The notes: generated by a model from the letters alone, not told the origin. 56,297 nucleotides of DNA from Streptomyces sp. MspMP-M5 (GCF_000373585.1 NZ_KB891914.1:1-56297); one strand, 5' to 3'; positions 1-8,322 are shown, counted from the stretch's first letter. Translations and numbers: made by a program.

Positions 1-27
1 GCCCCCTGCCCCCTGCCCCCTGCCCCA
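1..27. repeat. Short tandem repeat, unit GCCCCCT
   Basis: Three perfect copies of a 7-bp unit followed by a degenerate fourth, immediately 3' of the deacylase gene on the minus strand. It is probably slippage-prone low-complexity sequence; no function is implied. Confidence 0.8.
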
Positions 28-34
28 CCCTCGC

Positions 35-460
35 TCAGACGTCGACGAGCACCGTGAACGGCCCGTCGTTCGTCAGCGACACCTTCATGTCCGCGCCGAA
101 GCGCCCGGTCGCCACCTGCGCGCCCAGCGCCCGCAGCTGTGCGACCACCTCGTCGACCAGCGGTTCGGCGACCGGGCCGGGGGCGGCGGCCTGCCAGGTG
201 GGGCGTCGGCCCTTGCGCGCGTCACCGTAGAGAGTGAACTGGCTGATCACCAGCAGCGGCGCCCCGTTGTCCGAGCAGGACTTCTCGCCCTGGAGGATCC
301 GCAGCGTCCACAGCTTCCGGGCGAGCTGTGCGGCCTTCTCCGGGGTGTCGTCGTGCGTGACGCCCACCAGGGCGCACAGCCCCTCCCCGACGATCTCCCC
401 GACCGTCTCGCCCGCCACGTCGACGCGTGCGCCGTTCACCCTCTGCACCACAGCTCGCAT
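35..460 (-). CDS. dtd: D-aminoacyl-tRNA deacylase
   Basis: A 141-residue protein, the normal length for bacterial Dtd, starting MRAVVQRV as is typical of the family. It hydrolyses D-amino acids (and glycine mischarged on tRNA-Ala) from tRNA in the cytosol. The two catalytic signatures are present: SQFTLYGD mid-protein and NDGPFTV near the C-terminus. An in-frame ATG three codons upstream (469) would add MAG; the shorter start was chosen from family alignment because neither has a convincing Shine-Dalgarno. It is divergent from rsiG across about 170 bp. Confidence 0.95.
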   Translation of the reverse strand: MRAVVQRVNGARVDVAGETVGEIVGEGLCALVGVTHDDTPEKAAQLARKLWTLRILQGEKSCSDNGAPLLVISQFTLYGDARKGRRPTWQAAAPGPVAEPLVDEVVAQLRALGAQVATGRFGADMKVSLTNDGPFTVLVDV

Positions 461-634
461 ACCCGCCATGATGCCCGGCCGCCCCGGCGGCCCGGCGCAG
501 GTACCCCCACAAGGGCCGTTCGAGTGCCATGGCCCTGCACACGGCCCGCACACAGTGGCACGATGCGTGCACGCGGTGCGTTTCACGGACACCATGCCCT
601 GGATGCGGCACCGGACGAGGGGACGGAACGATCC

Positions 635-1396
635 ATGACCACACTCGGCGCCGGCCGGACACCCGGCCCCGTGCCAACCGCCCGTACGGCACCGGCAGGC
701 AGCCCGCCGCCGGCCCGCCCCACCCCGCCGTCCGGCGGTGCGAGACCGGCCGCCCCGGAGACCCCGACCGCCACGGAGGCCCCGCACGCCCCGACCACCA
801 CCACCCCGGCGCCGGCTCCGGCCGCGCCCGCCCGTATCGAGGACGGCCCCATGCTCCAGGCAGGCCAGGCACAGACCGCCCGCCCCCCGCAGCAGCGCGA
901 CCGCTTCCGGCCGTCCGGCCCGCCCGAGCTGTCCGGGCTGACCCTGCCCGAACTGCGCGTGGTGCGCCGCGACTGCCAGCAGGAGGAGGCCGACCTCAGC
1001 TATCTGCGGCGGCTGCTGCAGGGCCGGATCGACATCCTGCGCGCCGAGACCGCCCGCCGCACCGGCTCGCACTCGCCGCTGCTGGACCGGCTGCCGGAGA
1101 TCCTCACCGACCTGCCGTCGCGCCAGCGCTCGTCCGCGCGCCATGTGACGCTGGGCACCCCGCACAGCGAGGAGTACCGCCGGCTCGCCGACGAGATGCT
1201 GGGCGAGGTCGGGCTGTCGGACCTCACGGCCCGTACGGACGAGGAGTTGCAGGACGGGATGGGGCGGCTGATCCGCTACGAGCGGCAGATCTCTCAGCGC
1301 CGGCAGTCCCTTCAGCGCACGACCGACGATTGCAGTGCGGAAATCGCGCGACGGTACCGTGAAGGCGAAGCACAAGTAGACGACCTGCTGTCCTGA
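635..1396 (+). CDS. rsiG: c-di-GMP-responsive anti-sigma factor RsiG (anti-WhiG)
   Basis: 253 residues: a Pro/Ala/Thr-rich, probably disordered N-terminus (1-90), then helical sequence. Both antiparallel helices carry the exact RsiG signature E(X3)S(X2)R(X3)Q(X3)D: E118-S122-R125-Q129-D133 and E216-S220-R223-Q227-D231. In Streptomyces, RsiG loaded with c-di-GMP sequesters the sporulation sigma factor WhiG, linking this second messenger to spore formation. The N-terminal extension looks long, so an internal ATG at 851 is a possible alternative start, but the ATG at 635 lies after a purine-rich GGACGGAAC. Both motifs being intact argues for a functional two-copy sensor. Confidence 0.9.
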   Translation: MTTLGAGRTPGPVPTARTAPAGSPPPARPTPPSGGARPAAPETPTATEAPHAPTTTTPAPAPAAPARIEDGPMLQAGQAQTARPPQQRDRFRPSGPPELSGLTLPELRVVRRDCQQEEADLSYLRRLLQGRIDILRAETARRTGSHSPLLDRLPEILTDLPSRQRSSARHVTLGTPHSEEYRRLADEMLGEVGLSDLTARTDEELQDGMGRLIRYERQISQRRQSLQRTTDDCSAEIARRYREGEAQVDDLLS

Positions 1397-1447
1397 CCGG
1401 TCACGAGCCGCCTCCGGGAGCGGGTCCCCGTCCCCGGAAGGCCGGCC

Positions 1448-2476
1448 GTGACCACGTCGAAGACCTCGTCCTCGTCCACCCCGACACCCGAGCAGGCGCC
1501 GGCCGCGGCGACCGCCGTCCCGTCGGGTCCCGCGATCCCGTCGCCGGTGCTCGCCGAGGTCGTCCGCTCCGGCTTCGTCGAGGGGCGGCACCGGGGGTCG
1601 CTGGTGGTGCTGGCGGCCGACGGGAGCGTCGAGCAGGCGCTCGGCGACGTGGCCGCGCCGGTCTTCCCGCGGTCGTCGAACAAGCCGATGCAGGCGGCGG
1701 CGATCCTGCGGGCGGGCCTGGAGCTCTCCGGGGAGCGGCTGGCGCTGGCCGCGGCGAGCCACTCCGGCGAATCGTTCCACCTCGATCTGGTGCGGACCAT
1801 GCTCGCCGAGCACGGGCTCACCACCGAGCACCTTCAGACGCCGCCCGACCTGCCGCTGGACCCGGAGGAGGCGGAGCGCTACCTCGCCGCCGGCCACGTC
1901 CGCGAACCGCTGGCCATGAACTGCTCCGGCAAGCACACCGCGATGCTCGCGGCCTGCGCGCTGAACGGCTGGCCCCTGGAGACGTACCTGGAGCCGGACC
2001 ACCCGCTCCAGCAGCTGGTCCTGGACGTGGTGCGCACCGCGGCCGCCGAGGAGGTGGCCCACATAGGCACCGACGGCTGCGGGGCGCCGCTGATGTCGCT
2101 GTCGCTGACCGGACTGGCCCGCGCCTACCGCCACTTCGTCCTCGCCGAGCCGGGCACGCCGGAGCGGCGGGTGGCCGACGCGATGCGGGCCCACCCCGAG
2201 TACGTCGCGGGCACCCGCCGGCCCGACACCTGGCTGATGCGGGCCCTTCCCGGCACTCTCTCCAAGATGGGCGCCGAGGCGGTGCAGGCGCTGGCCCTGC
2301 CGGACGGGCGGGCCCTGGCCTTCAAGATCGACGACGGTGCGTCCCGCACCCTGGGACCGGTCCTCGCGCGGGTCCTGCGGGGTCTGGGCGTCGACGACCC
2401 GGTGCTCGCGCGCATCGAGGACGTGCCGCTGCACGGGGGCGGCAGCCGGGTCGGGGAGATACGAGCGGCGTTCTGA
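1448..2476 (+). CDS. L-asparaginase II (AnsA / ReAV-type)
   Basis: A 342-residue cytosolic asparaginase of the thermolabile Rhizobium-type family (PF06089), which converts L-asparagine to aspartate and ammonia and is unrelated to classical E. coli asparaginases. Visible signatures are FPRSSNKPMQA (the Ser-Ser-x-Lys nucleophile region), SHSGE, NCSGKHTAML (Cys/Lys pair) and GTDGCGAP. The first 30 residues are Ser/Thr/Pro/Ala-rich and probably disordered. GTG start 51 nt downstream of rsiG on the same strand, so co-transcription is possible but not demonstrated. Confidence 0.9.
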   Translation: MTTSKTSSSSTPTPEQAPAAATAVPSGPAIPSPVLAEVVRSGFVEGRHRGSLVVLAADGSVEQALGDVAAPVFPRSSNKPMQAAAILRAGLELSGERLALAAASHSGESFHLDLVRTMLAEHGLTTEHLQTPPDLPLDPEEAERYLAAGHVREPLAMNCSGKHTAMLAACALNGWPLETYLEPDHPLQQLVLDVVRTAAAEEVAHIGTDGCGAPLMSLSLTGLARAYRHFVLAEPGTPERRVADAMRAHPEYVAGTRRPDTWLMRALPGTLSKMGAEAVQALALPDGRALAFKIDDGASRTLGPVLARVLRGLGVDDPVLARIEDVPLHGGGSRVGEIRAAF

Positions 2477-2711
2477 GGTCCGCGGGCGCCGGGCACCGGG
2501 CGGCGGGCCCGGGCCGGGGCTCATGCGGGCCGGGTGATCCGGCGGGCTCCGGCGTGGCCGGCGGCCCGTCGCGGCCCTGGTCGGGCGCCGGTCGCCGGCC
2601 CCGACCCGGCGGAATCCGCGCCCCCGCATCCGCCCCGCGGGGGGCCGGGAAAACTTACAGTGGCCGTGCATCCGTCACGCATACTCACGACCACAGCAGG
2701 AGGCCGGCGAC

Positions 2712-3143
2712 ATGAGCGACACGAATTCCGAGCCGCGGGGGCCCGAGGCGATCGAGCACGCGCACGACCCCGAGGTGCTGCAGCTCGCGGCCAAGGTGTT
2801 CGACCTGGCGCGCCACGGGGACACCGACACCGTCGCCGCCTATGTGGACGCGGGCGTGCCGGCCAACCTGACGAACGACAAGGGCGACTCCCTGGTGATG
2901 CTCGCCGCCTACCACGACCACCCGGCCACCGTGGAGGCCCTCCTGCAGCGCGGCGGCGACGCGGACCGCGCCAACGACCGGGGCCAGACCCCCCTCGCCG
3001 GCGCGGTGTTCAAGGGCGCGGACGAGGTCGTGAAGGTCCTGCTGGCGCATGGTGCCGATCCGGCGGCGGGGACGCCGTCGGCGATCGACACGGCCCGGAT
3101 GTTCCAGAAGACGGAGCTGCTGAAGCTGTTCGGGGCGGAGTGA
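2712..3143 (+). CDS. Ankyrin-repeat protein
   Basis: 143 residues containing about three ankyrin repeats, visible as recurring GDTDTVAAYVDAGVPANL, KGDSLVMLAAYHDHPATVEALLQRGGD and RGQTPLAGAVFKGADEVVKVLLAHGAD segments (helix-loop-helix with the usual G-x-TPL and LL-x-x-GAD positions). Such small proteins act as protein-protein adaptors; no partner is identified here. The start follows an AGGAGG Shine-Dalgarno 8 nt upstream. Similar proteins are common near catalase genes in Streptomyces, but no catalase is present here. Apparently monocistronic. Confidence 0.85.
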   Translation: MSDTNSEPRGPEAIEHAHDPEVLQLAAKVFDLARHGDTDTVAAYVDAGVPANLTNDKGDSLVMLAAYHDHPATVEALLQRGGDADRANDRGQTPLAGAVFKGADEVVKVLLAHGADPAAGTPSAIDTARMFQKTELLKLFGAE

Positions 3144-3269
3144 CGGCGGCCCGCGGCGGCGCGGGTCGGCGCGGGTCGACGGCGGCCGGTACCGGCGCGG
3201 GTCCACGGCCGGCCGGTACCGGGGCGAGTCGCCTTCTTCGCCCCTCCTCGCCCCGCCGCCCCCGGCCGC

Positions 3270-3300
3270 TTGACCTCAAGTTCGATTGAGGTTTTAACGT
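3270..3300 (+). promoter_or_regulatory. Probable SoxR box in a 19-bp-spacer promoter
   Basis: The 18-bp inverted repeat CCTCAAGTTCGATTGAGG (3274-3291) matches the SoxR operator pattern described for S. coelicolor. It sits between a -35 TTGACC (3270-3275) and a -10 TAACGT (3295-3300) with a 19-bp spacer, the overlong spacing typical of MerR-family activated promoters. The downstream FMN reductase is the kind of gene known in the Streptomyces SoxR regulon. Assignment is by motif only. Confidence 0.75.
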
Positions 3301-3338
3301 CGTCGGCGTCGCACCCACCCCGCCACGAAGGGCCCGAG

Positions 3339-3908
3339 ATGTCCGCACCCCGCTACACCCTCGCCGTGATCGTCGCCAGCACCCGCGAGGGCCGGTTCGC
3401 CCCGGTCATCACCGAATGGTTCACCCGGCACCTCAGCACCTCCCACCCGCAGCTGACCGTCGACGTCATCGATCTGGGCGAGATCCGGCCCTACGAACTC
3501 CGGTACGGCAGCGAGGAGTTCCTCGCCTACGCCAAGCGCGTCGAGCAGGCCGACGCGTTCGTGGTCGTCACACCCGAGTACAACCACTCCTTCCCGGCCC
3601 CGCTCAAGCACGCCGTCGACCTGCTGCGCTCCGAGTGGCAGGCCAAGCCGGTCGGCTTCGTCTCGTACGGCGGGATCTCCGGCGGCCTCCGCGCGGTCGA
3701 GCAACTGCGGCTGGTGTTCGCCGAGTTGAACGCCACGACGATCCGGGAGACGGTCAGCTTCGTACTCTCCGGCGGCCTCTTCGACGACGAGGGCCGGCTG
3801 CACGACCCGGTCCCGCCGGCCCAGGCCGCCGACGCCCTGCTGAACCAGCTGGCCTGGTGGGCGGTGGCCCTGCGGGAGGCGCGCCTGGCCCGCCCGTACG
3901 GCAGCTGA
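3339..3908 (+). CDS. NADPH-dependent FMN reductase (flavodoxin-fold)
   Basis: 189 residues of the NAD(P)H-dependent FMN/quinone reductase family: N-terminal IVASTRE phosphate-binding loop and the flavin-contacting VVTPEYNHSFPAPLKHAVDLL segment near residues 80-100. Likely a cytosolic flavin or quinone reductase. The ATG at 3339 follows GAAGGG; a longer in-frame extension from 3270 would run through the promoter and is rejected. The SoxR-like box just upstream suggests induction by redox-cycling compounds. An HxlR regulator lies downstream on the same strand. Confidence 0.88.
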   Translation: MSAPRYTLAVIVASTREGRFAPVITEWFTRHLSTSHPQLTVDVIDLGEIRPYELRYGSEEFLAYAKRVEQADAFVVVTPEYNHSFPAPLKHAVDLLRSEWQAKPVGFVSYGGISGGLRAVEQLRLVFAELNATTIRETVSFVLSGGLFDDEGRLHDPVPPAQAADALLNQLAWWAVALREARLARPYGS

Positions 3909-4042
3909 GCCGGCGCCCTCGCGCCGGGCGCCGTGCGGGCGTCCGGCTCCGCCCCCGATCGCCGATACTGGACGCGGGGTCGCGCGCACCGGCGCGCCCG
4001 GTGGCGCGGTGCGGTCCGCGCAGGAACGCGAGGGGGATCGGC

Positions 4043-4405
4043 GTGGGCGGGCGGAAGGGCCCCTACGAGTGCGGCCTGGATGCCGCCGTGGACGTCATCG
4101 GCGGCAAGTGGAAGGTGCTGCTGCTGTGGGCGCTGGCCCAGGGGCCCCGGCGGTTCGGCCGGCTGCGCCGGGAGTTGCCGGGGGTCAGCGAGAAGGTACT
4201 CGCCCAGCAGCTCCGCGAGTTGGAGGCGGACGGCATCGTCCACCGCGAGGTGTTCGACCAGGTCCCCCCGAAGGTCGAGTACACGCTGACCGAGCTGGGC
4301 ACCTCGCTCAACGAGGCACTGGTGCCGCTGGGCGCCTGGGGTCGGCGGCACATGGCCCATCTGGAGGCCACCCATCCGCGACGGCATCCGGACGGGGCGG
4401 CGTGA
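4043..4405 (+). CDS. HxlR-family winged-helix regulator
   Basis: 120 residues with the hallmark HxlR start, CGLDAAVDVIGGKWKVLLLWAL, the conserved Cys a few residues into the domain, then the recognition region RRFGRLRRELPGVSEKVLAQQLRELEADGIVHRE and the wing PPKVEYTLTELG. HxlR proteins are DNA-binding sensors, often thiol or electrophile responsive. GTG start after AGGGGGA. Its position 134 bp after the FMN reductase suggests a related redox role, but the SoxR-like box argues that the reductase is not controlled by this regulator alone. Confidence 0.88.
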   Translation: MGGRKGPYECGLDAAVDVIGGKWKVLLLWALAQGPRRFGRLRRELPGVSEKVLAQQLRELEADGIVHREVFDQVPPKVEYTLTELGTSLNEALVPLGAWGRRHMAHLEATHPRRHPDGAA

Positions 4406-4450
4406 GCGGAGACGCGAGCGGAGCGGCGAGGCGCGCTGCCTGCTCGTCTC

Positions 4451-4906
4451 CTACTCGTCGCCAAGGGGGCCGGCTGGACCGGCGGACTCCGTGCCGGTCG
4501 GTTCACTCGCCCCCTCCTGCACCGCCCAGCCGTTGCCGTCCGGGTCGCTGAAGTAGACGAACGAGTTCCACGCGCCGCCGGGGCCGTCCGCGAGCGCCCC
4601 GTTCTCCACATGCCGGACGGGGCCGACCGGCACCCCGCGGGCGAGCAACTCCCCGCGCGCCGCGGCCACATCGGGCACCACCAGCTGCACCCCCTGCACC
4701 GAACCGGGCCACGCCGGCGTCACACCGTCGCCCGCGCCCAGGACGATCGAGCAGCCGGAGCCGGGCGGGGTGAGCTGGACGATCCGCCCGCCGTCGTCGA
4801 GCCGGACGTCGAGATCGACGGCGAAGCCCACCTGCTCGCTGTAGAAGCGCTTCGCGCGTTCCACGTCGCTCACCGGAATCGGCACCAGTTCGAGCTTCCA
4901 TTCCAT
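4451..4906 (-). CDS. VOC-family glyoxalase/dioxygenase-like protein
   Basis: 151 residues with the two beta-alpha-beta-beta-beta modules of the vicinal oxygen chelate superfamily: PIPVSDVERAKRFYSEQVGF at the start and VYFSDPDGNGWAVQE at the end. The C-terminal glutamate (WAVQE) fits a metal ligand position; the substrate cannot be deduced. The tail after residue 137 is Gly/Pro/Ser-rich. Divergent from the TetR gene across about 210 bp and convergent with the HxlR gene. Confidence 0.85.
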   Translation of the reverse strand: MEWKLELVPIPVSDVERAKRFYSEQVGFAVDLDVRLDDGGRIVQLTPPGSGCSIVLGAGDGVTPAWPGSVQGVQLVVPDVAAARGELLARGVPVGPVRHVENGALADGPGGAWNSFVYFSDPDGNGWAVQEGASEPTGTESAGPAGPLGDE

Positions 4907-5080
4907 GGCGTGTCGCCCGCCTCGGCCGGTGTGTGTCGGTCGCCCTGCCTTCGCGAGGTCTCCGCTCGCGTTTGTCAGAGCCTCTCGCCTCTTCAGAAGT
5001 CTAGGGAGGGCCGGGCGGCCGCGCCTCCCGCACACCGACACCGACACCGACCGTTGACGGGCCTTCCGCACTCCGACCCA

Positions 5081-5110
5081 TTGACGGAGTGAGTACTCAC
5101 TCCATACTCT
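5081..5110 (+). promoter_or_regulatory. Leaderless promoter with an embedded perfect palindromic operator
   Basis: -35 TTGACG (5081-5086) and -10 TACTCT (5105-5110) are separated by 18 bp. The spacer holds most of the perfect 18-bp palindrome GGAGTGAGTACTCACTCC (5086-5103). The -10 ends 6 nt before the ATG at 5117, so the transcript should be leaderless. The layout predicts autorepression by the TetR protein encoded immediately downstream. Confidence 0.75.
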
Positions 5111-5116
5111 GGCGTC

Positions 5117-5779
5117 ATGTCGTCAGCGAACCGAACCGCAGACAGTCGGCCGCCCCGCCGCCGTGCCCCCGGTATGAGCGTCGAACAGCGGCGAGCCATG
5201 ATCGTCGCCGCCGCCCTCCCGCTGATCGCGGAGCACGGCGCGGCCGTCACCACCAGTCAGATCGCCCGCGCCGCCGGAATCGGCGAGGCCACGGTCTTCC
5301 GCGCGTTCAAGGACAAGGACGAGCTGCTGGACGCCTGTATGGCCGAGGCGGTGGGCGTCGACCACGTCCTGCGCGAGCTAGCCTCCGTCCCCCTCGACCA
5401 GCCCCTGACCACCCGCCTCACCGAGGCCGCCGAGGCGCTCTGCGCTCACATGGAGCGCATGGGCACCGTCGTCCGGAGCCTCTACGCCACCGGGCACCGC
5501 CGCGAGCGTCCGCATCCGCCGGAGCCCCGCGCGGGCGAGGCGCCCCCGGAGGACGCCCGGACCCGGTCCTTCCGCGCCATGCAGGACGCCGTGGTCGAGC
5601 TGATCGAACCGGACCGGGAGGCGCTGCGACTGAGCCCCGAGCGGGTCGCCGCCGCCTTCCTGGGCCTGCTCTTCAGCCGGCTGCCGTCACCGGCCGGCCC
5701 GGCCCACGGACCGCTCACCCCCGAGGAACTCGTCTCCGTGCTGCTCCACGGCACCCTCACCGAACCCCGGAGCGCCTGA
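5117..5779 (+). CDS. TetR-family transcriptional regulator
   Basis: 220 residues: N-terminal HTH at about 25-75 (TTSQIARAAGIGEATVFRAFKDKDELLDACM) and a divergent ligand-binding domain. No Shine-Dalgarno is present; the ATG lies where transcription should begin. Its stop codon overlaps the start of the following VOC gene (TGATG), so the two are translationally coupled and the VOC protein may act on the regulator's ligand. Probably autoregulated through the overlapping palindrome. Confidence 0.92.
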   Translation: MSSANRTADSRPPRRRAPGMSVEQRRAMIVAAALPLIAEHGAAVTTSQIARAAGIGEATVFRAFKDKDELLDACMAEAVGVDHVLRELASVPLDQPLTTRLTEAAEALCAHMERMGTVVRSLYATGHRRERPHPPEPRAGEAPPEDARTRSFRAMQDAVVELIEPDREALRLSPERVAAAFLGLLFSRLPSPAGPAHGPLTPEELVSVLLHGTLTEPRSA

Positions 5780-6153
5780 TGCCCGTCACGCTCAACCACA
5801 CCATCGTCCCGGCCGCCGACCACCGCGCGGCGGCCCGCTTCTTCGCCGACGTCATGGGCCTGCCGGAGCTTCCGCCGGACGGCCGCGACGGCCACTTCGC
5901 CCCGGTCCGGGTGAACGCGACGCTGACCCTGGACTTCATGGCCGTCCCGGACGCCCAGGGCCACCACCTGGCCTTCGACGTCGATCCCGAGACCTTCGAC
6001 GGAATCCTCGACCGCCTCCGGTCGGCGGACATACCCTTCGGCAACGAGCCGGGCCAACCGGACAACGGCCGGACCGACCACCCGCTGTGCGCCCGCGGCC
6101 TGTTCTTCCGCGACGCCGACGGCCATCTCTACGAGGTGATGTCGCCGGCGTGA
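5779..6153 (+). CDS. VOC-family glyoxalase/bleomycin-resistance-like protein
   Basis: 124 residues with paired VOC modules: TLNHTIVPAADHRAAARFFADVMGLPE and a C-terminal LFFRDADGHLYEVMSPA containing the expected terminal Glu ligand. Overlaps the upstream tetR by 1 nt and is probably its co-transcribed target. Likely a small-molecule binding or isomerase/dioxygenase-type enzyme; substrate unknown. Confidence 0.85.
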   Translation: MPVTLNHTIVPAADHRAAARFFADVMGLPELPPDGRDGHFAPVRVNATLTLDFMAVPDAQGHHLAFDVDPETFDGILDRLRSADIPFGNEPGQPDNGRTDHPLCARGLFFRDADGHLYEVMSPA

Positions 6154-6234
6154 ACCCGACGGGCCGGACGGGGCGGACGGCCGGACTCACCGCCCCACCG
6201 CCGCACCGCCCCACCGCCCCACTGGCTCACTGGC

Positions 6235-7221
6235 TCACTTGTTGACGAAGGACAGGCTCGTCGCGTCGTAGCGGGTGCCGGCGACCTGGTCGGCGGGGGC
6301 CGCGGCGTCGATGGCGGCGAGCTCCTCGGTGGAGAGCCGCACCTCCAGGGCCGCGAGGTTCTCCTCCAGGTACTTCTGGCGACGGGTGCCGGGGATCGGC
6401 ACGACGTCCTCGCCCCGGTGCTGCACCCAGGCCAGTGCCAACTGGCCTGTGGTGACGCCCTTTTCGGCGGCCAGCTTCTCCAGCGTCGCCACGATGGCGA
6501 GGTTCTGCTCCAGGTTGCCGTCGGCGAAGCGCGGCTGGGTGCGGCGCAGATCCGACTCCGGCAGGCCCTCGACCGAGGTGTAGCGGCCCGTCAGGAACCC
6601 GCGGCCGAGCGGCGAGAACGGCACCAGGCCGATGCCCAGCTCACGGCAGACCGGGGCGATCTCCTGCTCCAGTTCGCGGGTCCACAGCGACCACTCGCTC
6701 TGCAGTGCGGCGATCGGGTGGACCGCATGGGCCCGCCGGACGGTCTCCGCGCTCGCCTCGGAGAGGCCGAGGTGGCGCACCTTGCCCGCGGCGACCAGCT
6801 CGGCCATCGCGCCGACGGTCTCCTCGATCGGCACGTCGGGGTCGACGCGGTGCTGGTAGTAGAGGTCGATGTGGTCGACGCCGAGCCGGCGCAACGAGGC
6901 GTCGCACGCCTCGCGGACGTAGGCGGCGTCACCGCGGATCTGCACCGGCTCACCGAGACGGTTGGCGAAGCCGAACTTGGTGGCCAGCACCACCTCGTCA
7001 CGCCGCCCGGCGATCGCCCGGCCGATCAACTCCTCGTTGTGGCCCGCCCCGTAGAAGTCGGCGGTGTCCAGCAGGGTGACGCCGAGGTCGAGCGCGTGGT
7101 GGAGGGTGGCGATCGACTGGTCGTCGTCCGAGGCGCCGTAGCCGTGGCTCATCCCCATGCACCCGAGGCCCTGCGCCGACACTGCGAGTCCACCGAGGTG
7201 GCGGGTGGGAATCTCCATCAT
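6235..7221 (-). CDS. Aldo/keto reductase
   Basis: 328 residues of the AKR superfamily (AKR13-like), reducing aldehydes or ketones with NADPH in the cytosol. The catalytic tetrad is visible: D and Y in LLDTADFYGAGHNEELIG (Asp/Tyr), K in ATKFGF and H in YYQHRVD. The C-terminal NADPH-binding region (VPIPGTRRQKYLEEN) is intact. Two tandem ATGs follow AGGAGG; the first (7221) has the better 7-nt spacing. Apparently monocistronic. Confidence 0.93.
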   Translation of the reverse strand: MMEIPTRHLGGLAVSAQGLGCMGMSHGYGASDDDQSIATLHHALDLGVTLLDTADFYGAGHNEELIGRAIAGRRDEVVLATKFGFANRLGEPVQIRGDAAYVREACDASLRRLGVDHIDLYYQHRVDPDVPIEETVGAMAELVAAGKVRHLGLSEASAETVRRAHAVHPIAALQSEWSLWTRELEQEIAPVCRELGIGLVPFSPLGRGFLTGRYTSVEGLPESDLRRTQPRFADGNLEQNLAIVATLEKLAAEKGVTTGQLALAWVQHRGEDVVPIPGTRRQKYLEENLAALEVRLSTEELAAIDAAAPADQVAGTRYDATSLSFVNK

Positions 7222-7438
7222 GCTGCTGCCTCCTGGCACGTACGACGAACGGGAGAGCCGGGGGAACGAACTGCCGCCGCCCCTCGACCCGTTCATGACG
7301 GTAGGAGTTGGAGTGCACTCGAAGTCAACCGATCTTGGCGGGACGGGCTCGGGGCGGCGCCTCGCGGTGGCTGTCGGCCGGTCCGCCCGACGGCCCGGGC
7401 GGCGCGCCCGGTCACTCGTCGGCGCCCGGTCGATCCCC

Positions 7439-7480
7439 GACGCCCCGGTCAGTCGTCGGGACGCCCCGGTCAGTCGTCGG
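7439..7480. repeat. 21-bp tandem duplication
   Basis: Two identical adjacent 21-bp copies beginning GACGCCCCGGTCAGTCGTCGG. The second copy carries the stop codon of the winged-helix gene that ends at 7470, so the duplication lies exactly at the 3' end of that gene. Confidence 0.8.
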
Positions 7481-7841
7481 CACCCGCTATGGCGCGCAGC
7501 GCCCGGCAGTGCGCGGCGAAGGCGGTCCGGCCGTCCGTCGTGAGGGCGAGCCAGGTGCGCGGGCGCTTGCCGACATAGCCCTTGGTGACGGCGACATAGC
7601 CGGCCTTCTCCAGAGTGGCGACCTGCCGCGACAGGACCGAGTCGCTCACCTCGACCGTATCGCGGACGAACGCGAACTCGGCCTTCTCGGCGGCCGCCAG
7701 GGTCGCCACGATGGAGAAGCGCACCGGGGCGTGGATGACCTCGTCCAGGCCGTGGCGCGGATGACTTCCGGCCGGTGGGGCGGCTCCGCCCGCCGGGGCG
7801 GAATCCGTGGCCGCCGCGGTCCTCTCGTGCGCCTCCGTCAC
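7470..7841 (-). CDS. Winged-helix (MarR/HTH_34-type) regulator
   Basis: 123 residues: a disordered Ala/Pro-rich N-terminus and a winged helix from about residue 32 (HAPVRFSIVATLAAAEKAEFAFVRDTVEVSDSVLSRQVATLEKAGYVAVTKGYVGKRPRTWLALTTDGRTAF), the pattern of the small regulators that begin with an 'R-x-x-I-x-x-L' helix. GTG start after GGAGG. Its start overlaps the stop of the upstream membrane-protein gene (GTGA), so they form one operon. The 13-bp direct repeats at 8323-8354 are a good candidate autoregulatory site. Confidence 0.85.
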   Translation of the reverse strand: MTEAHERTAAATDSAPAGGAAPPAGSHPRHGLDEVIHAPVRFSIVATLAAAEKAEFAFVRDTVEVSDSVLSRQVATLEKAGYVAVTKGYVGKRPRTWLALTTDGRTAFAAHCRALRAIAGADD

Positions 7842-8257
7842 CTCCGGGCCTCCAGATATCCGCCTATCAGGCCAGGGAGAGCGACGGCCACCGCGCCCGG
7901 TACCCACCAGGCCACCACACCCTGGAACCAGATGAGTCCGGGGATGAACACCGCCCCATAGAGCAGGCCCCAGGCGCCCATCATGGTGGCCATCCGCCTT
8001 CCGTGCCCTTGCCGGACGACAGGCCGCCGCCCCGCATAGACCCCGAGCCCCGCCATCGCGAGACCCACGAGCACGCCGCCGAACGACGCACCGTACGGGG
8101 CTTTCAGCAGCCCTACAGCGAGCATCTGCAGCCCCGTGGCACAGCCGAAGACGACCTGATACCACACGAACCACTTCGAGTTCCTGCGGACCGCTGCCCC
8201 CAGCTCCGCCGCGCGGGCCAGCGCGGCCGCCGCTTCACCGGACGCGTACTCCCCCAT
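7838..8257 (-). CDS. Small integral membrane protein, four predicted helices
   Basis: 139 residues with about four hydrophobic segments: KWFVWYQVVFGCATGLQMLAVGLL, GGVLVGLAMAGLGVYAG, MATMMGAWGLLYGAVFIPGLIWF and VVAWWVPGAVAVALPGLIGGYL. No enzymatic motif is seen; this is the partner protein commonly encoded with the downstream winged-helix regulator in actinobacteria. Of three in-frame ATGs (8272, 8263, 8257), the last has the best spacing (6 nt) from GAGGGGG. Confidence 0.75.
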   Translation of the reverse strand: MGEYASGEAAAALARAAELGAAVRRNSKWFVWYQVVFGCATGLQMLAVGLLKAPYGASFGGVLVGLAMAGLGVYAGRRPVVRQGHGRRMATMMGAWGLLYGAVFIPGLIWFQGVVAWWVPGAVAVALPGLIGGYLEARR

Positions 8258-8322
8258 GACCATCCCCCTCATCAGTCCTGCACCTGCACTGCCGTCGCTC
8301 ACGCTTTCGACACTCACCATAC

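Noticed and set aside
35..2671. The long minus-strand frame that includes dtd at its end
   Set aside because: Only the last 141 codons resemble a protein; upstream it is antisense to rsiG and the asparaginase.
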